Shown: positions 26,050 through 34,874 of the stretch, piece by piece
Layout: each line of letters opens with the position of its first letter
How positions within the stretch are numbered: position 1 is the first letter of the stretch
Source of the DNA: Engelhardtia mirabilis
GTDB taxonomy: Bacteria; Planctomycetota; UBA1135; GCA-002686595
DNA: 64,000 nucleotides
Assembly (NCBI RefSeq): GCF_007748095.1
Contig: NZ_CP036287.1
Span: forward strand, 5,828,001 to 5,892,000
Direction of reading: 5' to 3'
The notes under the pieces: generated by a model
Told to the model about the DNA's origin: nothing
Database searches by the model: none
What the model saw: the letters and a program-made list of their open reading frames with translations, nothing else
Program-made: the position numbers and the translations under genes

Positions 26050-26790
26050 TCACGGCCTCGATTCGAGCATCGAGCTCGCGGTGACCTTGCCGCGCGGGGC
26101 CAGGTCGCGTCCTCGAAAGGCGATCCACAGTCCGACGGCGACACTCCAGAACACGCCCATGAGGACCGGTCCCGACAACGCTCCCGCGCGCGCGAGGGCG
26201 GCGTCCTCCGCGGGATTCGGCCCCAGGACGGCGTTCAGGTGATTGTGGAGGCCGTGCAGGACGACCGAGACCAGGACGAGCCCGCGAGCCGAGTTGAAGG
26301 CGAAGGTATGCATGACCGCCATCGGGATGGTCAGCAGCAGGTAGGGGATCAGCGCCAGCCCCGCCTCGAGCGGGGAGCTGTCCGGTCCGGCGCCCCACAT
26401 CAGGACCAACGGTAGGTGCCAGAAGGCCCACGAGACGGCGACCACGACGGAGGAGCGCAGGGCGCCACCAGTTTCCTGGAGCAGCGGAAGCTGCGTCCCT
26501 CGCCAGCCGAGTTCCTCCCCGATGACGAGCACGCAGGAAGCCAGCAGCAGGCCCGCGAAGCCGAGCGGACCCACTTCGGACCTGAACGTCACGCCGGTCA
26601 GGGCGAAGACCACGGTCGATGCGACCGCGAAGTAGCCGGCAGGGAGCAGGGCGCCCGTCCAGCCTCGCCAATCACTGATGCGAACGTCGACCAGGTGCCG
26701 CCAAAGGGCCCGCAGGCCGGCCGCTCCCGCCCGATGTCGCCAGGCCAGGATCGCACCCGCGACGGGACCGAGCACGCCGCCGCCCAGCAC
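26050..26790 (-). CDS. CPBP-family intramembrane metalloprotease, 5' end uncertain
   Basis: 246 residues if started at GTG 26790. Motif 1 is VIGEELGWRG (EExxxR), motif 2 FWHLPLVL and motif 3 HGLHNHLNAV; these supply the Glu and His residues of the CPBP (type II CAAX prenyl protease/bacteriocin-processing) site. Six or so membrane helices. The frame continues upstream as FSNPYVATWFSDFVALRGG with family-like character but no start codon, and hits TGA inside the long palindrome at 26869. The original N-terminus may have been removed or interrupted by that repeat. Confidence 0.8.
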   Translation of the reverse strand: MLGGGVLGPVAGAILAWRHRAGAAGLRALWRHLVDVRISDWRGWTGALLPAGYFAVASTVVFALTGVTFRSEVGPLGFAGLLLASCVLVIGEELGWRGTQLPLLQETGGALRSSVVVAVSWAFWHLPLVLMWGAGPDSSPLEAGLALIPYLLLTIPMAVMHTFAFNSARGLVLVSVVLHGLHNHLNAVLGPNPAEDAALARAGALSGPVLMGVFWSVAVGLWIAFRGRDLAPRGKVTASSMLESRP

Positions 26791-26868
26791 GAGCCAGTGC
26801 GCGGGAGTCCCGCCGCGCAGGGCGACGAAGTCCGAGAACCAAGTTGCAACGTAGGGGTTGGAGAACGA

Positions 26869-27051
26869 GTGGGACGTACGGTGGCGGGATCATTTGTCCC
26901 ACGCCCCCGGGCATCCGCGGCGCCTCCGGCGCTGCGGATGCCCGGGGTCGTGGGACAAATGATCCCGCCACCGTACGTCCCACGCCACCGTACGTCCCAC
27001 GCCACCGTACGTCCCACGCCACCGTACGTCCCACGCCACCGTACGTCCCAC
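26869..27051. terminator. Long palindrome with tandem 17-bp extension (GTACGGTG family)
   Basis: Arms of about 50 nt begin GTGGGACGTACGGTGGCGGG and continue ATCATTTGTCCCACG; with the GC-rich centre the hairpin spans 26869-26983. The outer 17-bp unit of the right arm, GCCACCGTACGTCCCAC, is then repeated in tandem to give five exact copies (26967-27051). The structure begins 5 bp beyond the cytochrome stop codon and probably acts as a terminator. It also lies against the 5' side of the CPBP protease. Confidence 0.8.
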
Positions 27052-27055
27052 GACG

Positions 27056-27475
27056 CTACTCGAGCGTCAACAGCCAGCGCGCCAGCAGCTCGCGGTCCTC
27101 GAGCGAGATCGGGCGCGGGGGCGGGTTCATCGGCACCATCGCCTCGGATTTCAACAGGGCCAGGCGACTGTCCTTGGCCACCCAGGCCTCGGGATTCTCG
27201 ATGAAGTCCGCCAAGTCGGCGACGTTCCAGTGGGCGTCGAGGCCCGCGAGCTTCGGCCCGCCGAAGCCGTCCATGTCCATGTGGGGCCGGCCGTGACAGG
27301 TCCAGCAAGTCCCCGCCTCGAAGACGGCGATGGCGGCGTCCACGTCGAGTTCGGCGGCGGGAGCCGGGCCGGAGTCGCCGCTGCCTTCGGTCGCCGGTTC
27401 ACTGCCGCCACAGGCGACGAGCGGCAGGACCAGCGGGGCCACGAGGACGCAGAGACGAAGCGGGCTGGGGAGCAT
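27056..27475 (-). CDS. Single-heme c-type cytochrome lipoprotein
   Basis: 139 residues. Signal LRLCVLVAPLVLPLVACGG with a lipobox (LVAC), then an acidic linker. Heme attachment is CWTCH (CxxCH) near residue 62, and MVPMNPPP near residue 118 offers the axial Met. PKLAGLDAHW and DFIENPEAWVAKDS are typical of small class I cytochromes c. It should act as a periplasmic, membrane-tethered electron carrier. It lies 29 bp downstream of the uracil phosphoribosyltransferase gene on the same strand and is followed directly by the long palindrome. Confidence 0.88.
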   Translation of the reverse strand: MLPSPLRLCVLVAPLVLPLVACGGSEPATEGSGDSGPAPAAELDVDAAIAVFEAGTCWTCHGRPHMDMDGFGGPKLAGLDAHWNVADLADFIENPEAWVAKDSRLALLKSEAMVPMNPPPRPISLEDRELLARWLLTLE

Positions 27476-27504
27476 GGGGAGTGGGTCCGAGTCGGCCGGC
27501 GCGT

Positions 27505-28311
27505 TCAGCACCAGGCGTTGTTGAGGATCTCGCCGACGCCGCCGGCGCCGGGGACGATGTAACCGTGGTCGTTGAGGCCGCGCTCTTCGCTCCAGCGTTC
27601 GCCGGGCGTGGTCGCGAGCACGTCGGGGGCGGAGAGGCCGCGGTCGAGCCGCGCCGCGAACACGTGCACCAGCTCCGAGGCCTCGGTCACGCGGCGCACG
27701 AACTCCGGCGTGGCGATCATCGGCAGGACCACCACCTTCGCCGGGCGGCCGTGGTGCTCCAGGTAGTGCTCGAGGGCGCGCACGACCGTCGAGCCGGTTG
27801 CACCCATCGGATCGGGGATCACCAGGGTCGCGCCCTCGACCGTGCCGCCGACCTTGCTGCCGGACAGGTCCACGCCGGTCACGCGGCCCTGGTCGTCGCT
27901 GATGCGCGCCATGTTCAGGTGGTCGAGGCGCGTGCAAGCATCCGGCAGCACCGCCGTCAGCATCTCGAACACGATCTGCGCCGGGACGATGCCTCCGCGG
28001 ATCACGTCCACCACGACCACCGAATGGCTCGGATCGAGGGCCTCGCCGCGGAAGACGCCCTCGGCGGGGTGGAACTCCTGCATGCGCGTGGAGACCTCCA
28101 CCCGAGCGCGGGGCAACTCGTTGCCGAGGGCTTCCACCGCGAGGCTGTGGTAGACGAGCTCCAACAGGCGATAGAGCTCCGCGCGCCGCGAATCGCCGTT
28201 GCCCAGCCGCGCGATCGCGGACTGGATCAGGGCGTTGTCCACCAGGTGCACCCGCTCGCCGTAGTAGTGCTCGCGCTCACCCGCGCGGCGGATCAACTCG
28301 CTGTTCGGCAC
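27505..28311 (-). CDS. upp: Uracil phosphoribosyltransferase-like protein
   Basis: 268 residues from GTG 28311. The C-terminal part is the phosphoribosyltransferase fold: VVVVDVIRGGIVPAQ, then the PRPP loop LVIPDPMGATGSTVV, and near the end GLNDHGYIVPGAGGVGE, the uracil-binding segment of Upp. The reaction is uracil plus PRPP to UMP (pyrimidine salvage). It is about 50 residues longer than the usual 208-residue enzyme because of an N-terminal helical part (RREHYYGERVHLVDNALI-like). The start lies 5 nt after the aminotransferase stop, so the two are translationally coupled. Confidence 0.83.
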   Translation of the reverse strand: MPNSELIRRAGEREHYYGERVHLVDNALIQSAIARLGNGDSRRAELYRLLELVYHSLAVEALGNELPRARVEVSTRMQEFHPAEGVFRGEALDPSHSVVVVDVIRGGIVPAQIVFEMLTAVLPDACTRLDHLNMARISDDQGRVTGVDLSGSKVGGTVEGATLVIPDPMGATGSTVVRALEHYLEHHGRPAKVVVLPMIATPEFVRRVTEASELVHVFAARLDRGLSAPDVLATTPGERWSEERGLNDHGYIVPGAGGVGEILNNAWC

Positions 28312-28316
28312 GCCGC

Positions 28317-29567
28317 TCAACCCTCGAGGCTGCTGGCCAGGGTCTCCACCAAGCGCGGGATCGTCACCGCCGGCGTGGCGCACAGGGCCAGGCGGACGGC
28401 GCCGTCGAGCGGCACGAAGAACACGCCCTTGTCCTGGGCGCGAGCCACGGTCCCGTCGGGGTCGTCGGTGAAGACCGAGACGAAGAAGCCGCCCTCGTAG
28501 CGCGGGTAGGCCAATCCCGCCGCGGCGGCCTCGCGGTTGAAGGCCTGGACGCGGTCGTCGAGTAGGGCCACCAGCTCGCCGCGCTCGGCGATCGAGCGGG
28601 CGCGCAGCTCGGGGTCGTTCAGGACCTTGGCCACGGTCAACATCCCGAGGTTGTTGCAGTTGGACCAGGTCCCGCGGCAGGTGTAACCCAGGGCGTTGGC
28701 CAGGTGCTCGCGGGTCTCCGGGGTGGCATCGGCCGAGTGGAAGGCCGCCAGCGCACCGATGCGGCTGCCGTACTGGGTGAAGGCCTTCGACGCGGTCCAG
28801 GCGGCGAGCACCTGCACGCGCCCGACCAGGCGTTCGGCCAGGGGCTGCCAGGAGGCGGTGTGCGGCGCGGCGAACTTCTCGTAGGCCAGGTCCAGGAGCA
28901 GGGTCACCGGCGCCTCGCCGGACAGCTCCAGGAGCAGGTCGCCGATGCGCTCCAACTCACCCGCGTCGAGGGAGTAGCCGGTGGGGTTGTGGCAGGGGGT
29001 GTTCAGGACCAGCAGCAATCGCCCTTGACGCGCGATCAGGCGCCGCGCCTCGACCTCGAGGGCGGCTACGTCGAAGGCGCCGCTCTCGTCGAAGTTGCGG
29101 AAGGTGGCGAAGCGCCGCCCGCTGTGCTCGGCCAGGATCCCGTAGGGCTCCCAGTAGAAGCTCGAGGTCAACAGCGCGTTGCCCGGCTCGAGGAAGTTGA
29201 CGATCGCGTTGTAGACCGCGCCGGTGCCGCCGGGGGTTGCCACCGCGATGGCCTGACCGGCGAGGGTCGTGCCCTCGGTCAGGTCGCGCACCACCGCGTC
29301 GAGGAACTCCGCCTGCCCGCGGATCGGCGCGTAGCCCGCCGCGCGACGCCCGTCGATCGAGCGCATGGCGTCGTAGACCGACGGCATCACCGCGAGTTGG
29401 CCGTCGTCGGTGAACAGCGCACCCAAGGTCGCGTTGAGCACGTCCTCCCCCGCCGCCGCGCGGGCCTGGGCCATCGCGTTGAGCCGGAAGATCGGATCGT
29501 CGCCCGGTCGGTCGGAGCTGGCGGGGACCAGGGTGTGGTCGGAGGAGGTCGAAATGGCGCTATCCAA
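28317..29567 (-). CDS. PLP-dependent class I/II aminotransferase
   Basis: 416 residues, fold type I. Features: VATPGGTGAVYNAIVNFLEPG (cofactor-phosphate region), LLLVLNTPCHNPTGYSL with the conserved Asn, LLDLAYEKF with the PLP-pyridine Asp, and TASKAFTQYGSRIG with the Schiff-base Lys. TCRGTWSNCNN supplies the carboxylate-binding region. The aspartate/aromatic type is favoured by the NPTGY and YGSRIG spacing, but the substrate is not certain. Upstream of, and coupled to, the uracil phosphoribosyltransferase. Confidence 0.88.
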   Translation of the reverse strand: MDSAISTSSDHTLVPASSDRPGDDPIFRLNAMAQARAAAGEDVLNATLGALFTDDGQLAVMPSVYDAMRSIDGRRAAGYAPIRGQAEFLDAVVRDLTEGTTLAGQAIAVATPGGTGAVYNAIVNFLEPGNALLTSSFYWEPYGILAEHSGRRFATFRNFDESGAFDVAALEVEARRLIARQGRLLLVLNTPCHNPTGYSLDAGELERIGDLLLELSGEAPVTLLLDLAYEKFAAPHTASWQPLAERLVGRVQVLAAWTASKAFTQYGSRIGALAAFHSADATPETREHLANALGYTCRGTWSNCNNLGMLTVAKVLNDPELRARSIAERGELVALLDDRVQAFNREAAAAGLAYPRYEGGFFVSVFTDDPDGTVARAQDKGVFFVPLDGAVRLALCATPAVTIPRLVETLASSLEG

Positions 29568-29676
29568 GGGGAGCTCGTCGGGGTTGGCGGAGCCCGCCAG
29601 GATACCCGACGATCCGGCCCCCTCCCCGCGCGGGTTGGGGCGGATCGCCGCCGCTCGCGCCGCACCGGGACGGCCA

Positions 29677-29712
29677 GAGGCCAGCCGCCCGCCATCGCGG
29701 GGGGCTGGCCTC
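29677..29712 (-). terminator. Hairpin after the small secreted-protein gene
   Basis: GAGGCCAGCC (29677-29686) pairs with GGCTGGCCTC (29703-29712), extended inward by a GC stem. It lies 19 bp beyond the stop at 29731 of the minus-strand gene and before the aminotransferase start. Confidence 0.5.
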
Positions 29713-29730
29713 CATTCCAGGGCCCCGAGC

Positions 29731-30189
29731 TCAGAGGGTCAGACCCACCCAAGTCGTCCACTGCTTGTCGCCCATGGGCGACTTGCCCTCCAGGTTGACC
29801 TGGAGCGAGTGACTGCCCTTGGAGAACAGCACGTCGGTGGGGATCGAGATGACCCACGCGCCGCCGACCTGCATCAAGGCGTAGTCGGTCGTCATCCCGT
29901 CGGTCTCCAGGGTCGCCGTCCCGCCCGAGATCGTGAAGGGGTCGACCAGGTCACTGATCTTCGGCGGGATCCAGCCGGAGGCCGAGAGCAGGCTCGAGCC
30001 CTTGTCCGACTTCAGCACGTCGAAGCGCACGCCCATGGTGTGGTCCAGGGTGCTGTAGGCCACTTGGGCCTCGTCGCTGGAGAACTGCGCGAAGGGCGAG
30101 GCGGCGGTGGAGACTCCGGAGAGGGCGACCACGCCGGCCCCCAGGAAGGCGGCCAGACCGAGACCCGCGAATTTCTTGTTGTTGATCAT
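29731..30189 (-). CDS. Small secreted protein, unknown
   Basis: 152 residues. The N-terminus (KKFAGLGLAAFLGAGVVALS, ending STAAS) is a clear export signal. The mature part is beta-rich and without Cys: STLDHTMGVRFDVLKSDKG, LETDGMTTDYALMQVGGAW, VLFSKGSHSLQVNLEGK. No family was recognised. It is 54 bp downstream of another small exported protein on the same strand and probably shares its promoter, upstream of the ECF sigma gene. Confidence 0.7.
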   Translation of the reverse strand: MINNKKFAGLGLAAFLGAGVVALSGVSTAASPFAQFSSDEAQVAYSTLDHTMGVRFDVLKSDKGSSLLSASGWIPPKISDLVDPFTISGGTATLETDGMTTDYALMQVGGAWVISIPTDVLFSKGSHSLQVNLEGKSPMGDKQWTTWVGLTL

Positions 30190-30243
30190 TGTTCTGTCTC
30201 TTGTGTCGTTCGTTGGAGGTGGTTGTTGGCGCGAGGCTCGAAC

Positions 30244-30717
30244 TCAGCTGCCGCTGGAGACGATCGTGCGCTTGAGCTTCTTGCCGTCGGGGCAGCAGGC
30301 GTCGATCTCGTAGGTCATGCGGAAGGCCGTCTTCTCGCCGACGCCGTTGATGGTGACGCCGCCCATGCCCACGGTGGTCGAGTTGCTGACCGGGATGTCG
30401 TTGGTGTACTCGCCGGGATCTTCGTGGCCGTTGCCGTTGACGTCACAGTGGATGTGAATGTCACCCGTGAGTTGACATTCCTCGCACTCCGGGGTCTGGC
30501 GCTTCTTGATGTCCACGGCGGTCGCTGCGCCACCGATCTTCAGCACGCCGCCGCTGACCGTGAAGTCCACCTTGCCGCCGACGAGCTCGATGCAGCAGGT
30601 CGTGATGCTCTCGACCTGGAAGCTGCCTTCCGTGTCGCAGCCGGCGGCGGTCAACCCGACCGCGAGCGCCCCCGCGGCCATGAGTTTCTTGGGGAGCAAG
30701 CCATTGAGGTAGGCCAT
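30244..30717 (-). CDS. Small lipoprotein, unknown
   Basis: 157 residues from ATG 30717. The signal ends at the lipobox TAAGC (residue 27). The mature part has paired Cys (TTCCIELVGG, ECEECQLTG, DACCPDGKK) that could form disulfides or bind metal. The centre (HIHCDVNGNGHEDPGEYTN) looks like a Ca2+-type DxNxNG loop. No family recognised. Its start is divergent from the ECF sigma factor, 327 bp away. Confidence 0.7.
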   Translation of the reverse strand: MAYLNGLLPKKLMAAGALAVGLTAAGCDTEGSFQVESITTCCIELVGGKVDFTVSGGVLKIGGAATAVDIKKRQTPECEECQLTGDIHIHCDVNGNGHEDPGEYTNDIPVSNSTTVGMGGVTINGVGEKTAFRMTYEIDACCPDGKKLKRTIVSSGS

Positions 30718-31044
30718 GACGTTTCCGTTGGTTGATGGTCTTGGTTCGGAGCCCACTCCTGCGAAGTTCGAGGCGCGAGCTGCCTCCGACGTCGCGTCGC
30801 AGGCGGCAACTTCGTGTTGGCCGCCCGACCAGCGGACGACAAGAACTTCAGGTTTCCTCGACGCCGCGCTACGGCAGCTTCGCCGCTGAAGATGGCGGAA
30901 GGCAGCGCGCCCATTCCGACCAGCCCTTCGGAGCGAACCCCAGACTGGCTCCATCGACAGCCATTCGCCCAGACGGCGACGAGAGGGCGTCGATCTCGCG
31001 AGCGTGTCCACCCCCTTGAGAAAATGTCCCACCGAGGTAAACCC
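30718..31044. other. Divergent region between lipoprotein and sigma factor genes
   Basis: 327 bp with no convincing gene. It should hold the promoters for the small secreted-protein pair and for the sigma factor. I saw no reliable promoter pair or palindrome. Just before the sigma start, GAGGT at 31034-31038 acts as ribosome binding site. Confidence 0.4.
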
Positions 31045-31674
31045 ATGCCCGCCCCGCCGACACCAATGGTTGCCGACCGACTCGAAGGAGGCGCCGAGGA
31101 CCTGTTGCTCGCGCAAAGGGCCCTGGCGTGTGACCTCGAGGCGCAGGAAGCCCTCGCGATTCGGCTGCGCTGCGTCGCTCGCTTCGTCGCCGAGCGCAAC
31201 CGGCGCCTTGGATCACCCCTGGGACCGGAGGGAATCGAAGAGGTCTCCCAGACCGTGGTGCTGCAGGTCTGGAAGCGACTCGATCAGTTTCGGGGCCGGG
31301 CCCGGATCGAGACCTGGACCTACGCCTTCTGCCGCAACGAGACCATGAACGCCGCCCGCCGACTCCAGCGTGAACGCTCGCGCACGTTATCCCTCGCCGC
31401 CCTCGAGGGTCCGCTCGAGCCGTCCGTCGCAATGGCCGTTCACCAGGGGGCCGTCGACCAGGGTCTCGTCGACGACGACATCGAGGCCCTGCTGGCTCAC
31501 CTGGCCGCACGCGAGGCCCAGGTCGTTCGCCTGCGCCACATCGACGACCGCACCCTGCCCGAAATCGCCTTGCTCCTGGGCCTCTCGGTCTCCAGCATCA
31601 AGACCCACTACTACCGCGGGCTGACCAAGCTCCGGGCCCTGCTCGAACCGATCGACAAGGGAGACCGATTGTGA
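31045..31674 (+). CDS. ECF-type RNA polymerase sigma factor
   Basis: 209 residues from ATG 31045, preceded by GAGGT at good spacing; an ATG at 31024 would add seven residues. Region 2: EEVSQTVVLQVWKRLDQF and RARIETWTYAFCRNETMNAARR, the core-binding and -10-melting helices. Region 4: LAAREAQVVRLRHIDDRTL followed by PEIALLLGLSVSSIKTHYYR, the -35-recognising helix-turn-helix. The linker is short, with no sigma1.1 or region 3, as in ECF factors. The next gene starts inside its stop (GTGA overlap), so a coupled regulator is likely. Confidence 0.9.
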   Translation: MPAPPTPMVADRLEGGAEDLLLAQRALACDLEAQEALAIRLRCVARFVAERNRRLGSPLGPEGIEEVSQTVVLQVWKRLDQFRGRARIETWTYAFCRNETMNAARRLQRERSRTLSLAALEGPLEPSVAMAVHQGAVDQGLVDDDIEALLAHLAAREAQVVRLRHIDDRTLPEIALLLGLSVSSIKTHYYRGLTKLRALLEPIDKGDRL

Positions 31675-32231
31675 ACGACGATTCGCATTCAAGCATGGAC
31701 GAGGAGCTGGTTGCCGAGCTCCTGGACACCGCGCCCGACGACCCGCGTCGGGCCGCGCTGGCCCGCGCACGCCCGGACTTGTATACGGAGCTCGAGGCCC
31801 TCGAGGCGACGGCGGCCGAACTCGATCGCCGCGCGACCGAGCGCTGCGACGACGCCGCGACGATGGAGGGTTCGGAGTCGACGGTCCACGAACGACGTCT
31901 ACAGGAATTCGCCCTGCGCGCCATGGCCACTGCGCCGAGGACGGCAGCCGACGTCGCGCCGTCGGGCCCCGTGGCCGCGTGGGGGACGTTCCGTTGGCCC
32001 GCCGCACCGGCAGCGGACGGTTGGGTCCGTCGAGTGCGCGTGTGGGCGGCCGAGCAGGCGGCCGGTCCCGCGGCGCTCGAGAGCTCGGAGCTGCGCGGAA
32101 CCACCTGGGCACCCGATGCGAGCGCGCTCGAAGCCCTGCCCGACGCGATCCGCTGGCGCCTGGTGGAGATCGACCCGGTCAGTGGGCAGGAACGGGTGGT
32201 GCACGAGGCAGCGGCGCATCTGGCTCGCTGA
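31671..32231 (+). CDS. Partner protein of the ECF sigma factor (putative anti-sigma, no membrane segment)
   Basis: 186 residues from GTG 31671, overlapping the sigma stop by 4 nt. The N-terminal MDEELVAELLDTAPDDPRR resembles the helical start of anti-sigma domains, and a long acidic helix follows (LYTELEALEATAAELDRRAT). There is no HxxxCxxC zinc motif and no transmembrane helix, so if it is an anti-sigma factor it is a cytoplasmic one with an unusual domain. The C-terminus (PDAIRWRLVEIDPVSGQERV) looks beta-stranded. The role rests on gene coupling alone. Confidence 0.65.
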   Translation: MNDDSHSSMDEELVAELLDTAPDDPRRAALARARPDLYTELEALEATAAELDRRATERCDDAATMEGSESTVHERRLQEFALRAMATAPRTAADVAPSGPVAAWGTFRWPAAPAADGWVRRVRVWAAEQAAGPAALESSELRGTTWAPDASALEALPDAIRWRLVEIDPVSGQERVVHEAAAHLAR

Positions 32232-32233
32232 GG

Positions 32234-32258
32234 CGCGGTCGGCGGTGCTTTGACCGCG
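32234..32258. terminator. Hairpin between convergent genes
   Basis: CGCGGTC (32234-32240) pairs with GACCGCG (32252-32258) across an 11-nt loop. It lies 3 bp after the sigma-partner stop and 13 bp before the convergent gene's stop (32271). Confidence 0.5.
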
Positions 32259-32270
32259 ACGTCGTCGACC

Positions 32271-34805
32271 TCACGGAGCTTCGACCACGGCCGGCGAGGG
32301 TCCGGAGGCGATCCAGTCGACGCGGGTCAGACCGACCAGGTCCGCGCCGACCTTCGGGACCGGGTCCGCGTCGGCTTTCGCCAGCCACAGGGGCCCCTCG
32401 GGGATCAGCAGGTCCAGCCCGCCCTCCGAGTCCGTGGTCAGGCTCCAACGGTACACCCTGCCGGTCTCCTCCTGGCGCAGGACGGCGAGGGGTGTGTCGA
32501 CAGCCGGCGCGCCCCCGTCCCGCTCGACCACGGCCAGGGTGTGCCGCCAGGCGGGCACGTCGATCCGCACCTGGCTGCGACCCAGGGGTTCGAACTCGAA
32601 CGTGGCCTGGGAGCGCCAGACCCAGAAGGGATCGAAGCGGCCGTTGACCACCACCCGATAGCGTCCCGCGGCGATCTCGACCGTGTCACGCCCATCCCCG
32701 TCGAGGTCGACCCTCGGTGAGGAGCTCGGGCGCTGCTCGTCGAGCGACTCGAAGTACACCTGGGCGCGGGGAGCGGGTTCGCCCCCGATCCGCACCTCGA
32801 TGTCGACGACCGCCGGCCACCGCGAGCGCAGGTCGAACTCAAACATCACCTCGCCGGCAGCCGCGACCGGGACGACGCGACGATCCAGGATCTGGCCGCC
32901 GTCCTTGTTGAGGATCAGGACGTCGAGGTCACCGACCCCGAAGTCACCCACGTCGAAACGACCCTGGGCGTCGACCTCCGCCACCAAGATGGCGTCGATG
33001 TCGGGATCCAACATGGCCGGATCCATGTCCGGCATCAGGGCCACGGGACCGACCCAGGCGACGAACCCGTCGAAGTCGGCGCCAGTGGGAGCGAGCAGCC
33101 GACCCGTCAGGTGCACGCCTGAAGGGACCTCGACCTCGATCGGGTCCGACTCGGTCGCGGCCTCGTGTTCGAACTCGACCAGGCCGTGGAGTCCCACTCC
33201 GCCCACGGCACGCAGCAGCAGGGGCCCTCCCTGGGCGGTCGGCAGTCGGAAGCCGCCCTGGTCATCGGTGGTCGTGGTCCCGAGCCGGTGGCGCTCCAGG
33301 TGGTCGTGCCCCCACAGGCTCCACCAGTCGACCCGGGGCGAGGTGACCTCGGCCCGATAGAGCTCCACCGGGACCCCTGGAAGCCCGTCGCCCGCCGCCG
33401 ATCGCACGGTGCCCACGACGGCCCCGCCCTTCGAGAGCAGAAACTGGACGGGGCGCTCCTCCCCTGCCGCCAGGTCGTCCACGGGTAGCTGCATGGGCGG
33501 GTAGCCCGGTGCTTCCAGGGCCAGGGTGTAGCTCATCGGCACCAGCGATCCGAGGCGGCCGTCGGCGGGGGGCTCGCCGCCCTTCGTCACCAGCGCGAAC
33601 TCGCGGGGCCAGAAGTTCACGTCCTCGCAGCGGATGTCGAGCGACCAGTCGTCCACCGGCGCGCCCGTCTCCCGGTCGACCACGTCGACGACGATGGCGC
33701 AGCTGCCGGTCAGGTGGGCGTCGACGCGTTCGCCCGGTCGCACGCCGCGGCGCTCCCAGCGCTCGAAGCGCGGGTCGTCGATCACCACCGTGTAGAGCCC
33801 CGGCTCGAGGTCGGGGAAGTCGTGGCTCTGGGATCCGAACGTGTGCTCGCAACGCAGGCGCTCTTCGAGCGCTCCGCCCTCGAGCATCACGTTCTCGGAA
33901 CCGGGTCTGACGGGATGAATAGGACCCGTGAAGACCACCACGACGATGCGGCTCGCGTTGTCCGGGCCGTCGTAGACCAGGGTGCAGTCGACCGTCTCGC
34001 CGGCGCGGACGACGACGCCGGGCTGCTCGATCCAGTTGGCGATCTCGGAGTAGGCCGCCACCTCCGCGGCCCCGCCCGGCAGGTCCGTGATCAACCAGGT
34101 CTGCGTCCGCGGGTCGTACTCGCCCGAACGCCGCGCGGCCTCGCGATCGCCGAAGCGCGGCCCGTCGTTCGATCCGTGGACCCGCCAATCGTCGCCTGCG
34201 GAGGAACCGTCCGGCCGTTCGATGGACACGCGGATCGAGCCGCCGGCCTCGAGGGTCACCGTCCCGAGGTCGCGGTCGTCGCCGGGGGGCAGGCTCGACC
34301 AGCGCCAGCCGGCGGGCGCGAAGCCGTCCAGGTGGACGCCGAGGGCGAACTGGTACGCGCCGGGAGGAACGAAGTCGAGCTCGAAGCGGCCCTCGGCGTC
34401 GGTGGTGGTCTCGGGGTCGGACCACTCTGCGGGGAGTCCGAACTCGGCCACGCGCTCGGGGTTGGATTGCCAGCCGTGCAGGCTGACCGCCGCACCGACG
34501 GCCGGCGCGCCGTCCGGGGTCAGGAAGCGGCCTCGCAGGGCGGCCTGCTGCGGATCCGGGGACTCGGTTGCTGCAGGTGGCGGGGTCTCGACCCTCGCGC
34601 GCGCAGCTTCGACGGACGCCAGGGGTTCGGTACCGGCCGCCGGGCCCTCGATCCTCGGCGAAGCGAGCGCGACCTCGAGGTCCCGCGCTTCCGTCGCGGG
34701 CCGCGCGTCCGGGACGGCCCCTGCATCGCCGCCCGCTGCGGTGACCTTCCAGAGGACGACGAGGGCGATCAGCGCGAGGGCGAGGGGCGGGAGGATCCGG
34801 CGCAT
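32271..34805 (-). CDS. Large carboxypeptidase-regulatory-like repeat protein
   Basis: 844 residues. One N-terminal helix (LPPLALALIALVVLWKV) acts as a signal anchor. The rest is a string of transthyretin-like beta domains as in carboxypeptidase-regulatory folds: RGRFLTPDGAPAVGAAVSL with TTTDAEGRFELDFVPPGAY, VVGTVRSAAGDGLPGVPVEL with TTTDDQGGFRLP, and SRVDAQGRFDVGDFG-type units. Such proteins are abundant on planctomycete envelopes and are thought to be structural or adhesive. No catalytic residues were seen. It stands alone, convergent with the sigma operon. Confidence 0.75.
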   Translation of the reverse strand: MRRILPPLALALIALVVLWKVTAAGGDAGAVPDARPATEARDLEVALASPRIEGPAAGTEPLASVEAARARVETPPPAATESPDPQQAALRGRFLTPDGAPAVGAAVSLHGWQSNPERVAEFGLPAEWSDPETTTDAEGRFELDFVPPGAYQFALGVHLDGFAPAGWRWSSLPPGDDRDLGTVTLEAGGSIRVSIERPDGSSAGDDWRVHGSNDGPRFGDREAARRSGEYDPRTQTWLITDLPGGAAEVAAYSEIANWIEQPGVVVRAGETVDCTLVYDGPDNASRIVVVVFTGPIHPVRPGSENVMLEGGALEERLRCEHTFGSQSHDFPDLEPGLYTVVIDDPRFERWERRGVRPGERVDAHLTGSCAIVVDVVDRETGAPVDDWSLDIRCEDVNFWPREFALVTKGGEPPADGRLGSLVPMSYTLALEAPGYPPMQLPVDDLAAGEERPVQFLLSKGGAVVGTVRSAAGDGLPGVPVELYRAEVTSPRVDWWSLWGHDHLERHRLGTTTTDDQGGFRLPTAQGGPLLLRAVGGVGLHGLVEFEHEAATESDPIEVEVPSGVHLTGRLLAPTGADFDGFVAWVGPVALMPDMDPAMLDPDIDAILVAEVDAQGRFDVGDFGVGDLDVLILNKDGGQILDRRVVPVAAAGEVMFEFDLRSRWPAVVDIEVRIGGEPAPRAQVYFESLDEQRPSSSPRVDLDGDGRDTVEIAAGRYRVVVNGRFDPFWVWRSQATFEFEPLGRSQVRIDVPAWRHTLAVVERDGGAPAVDTPLAVLRQEETGRVYRWSLTTDSEGGLDLLIPEGPLWLAKADADPVPKVGADLVGLTRVDWIASGPSPAVVEAP

Positions 34806-34874
34806 CGTCCGATCATCGGCGCTCCGCCGGCGGGCGTCGGTATCTCGCTCGTCACAAAGACTGCGCGAGCGGCA

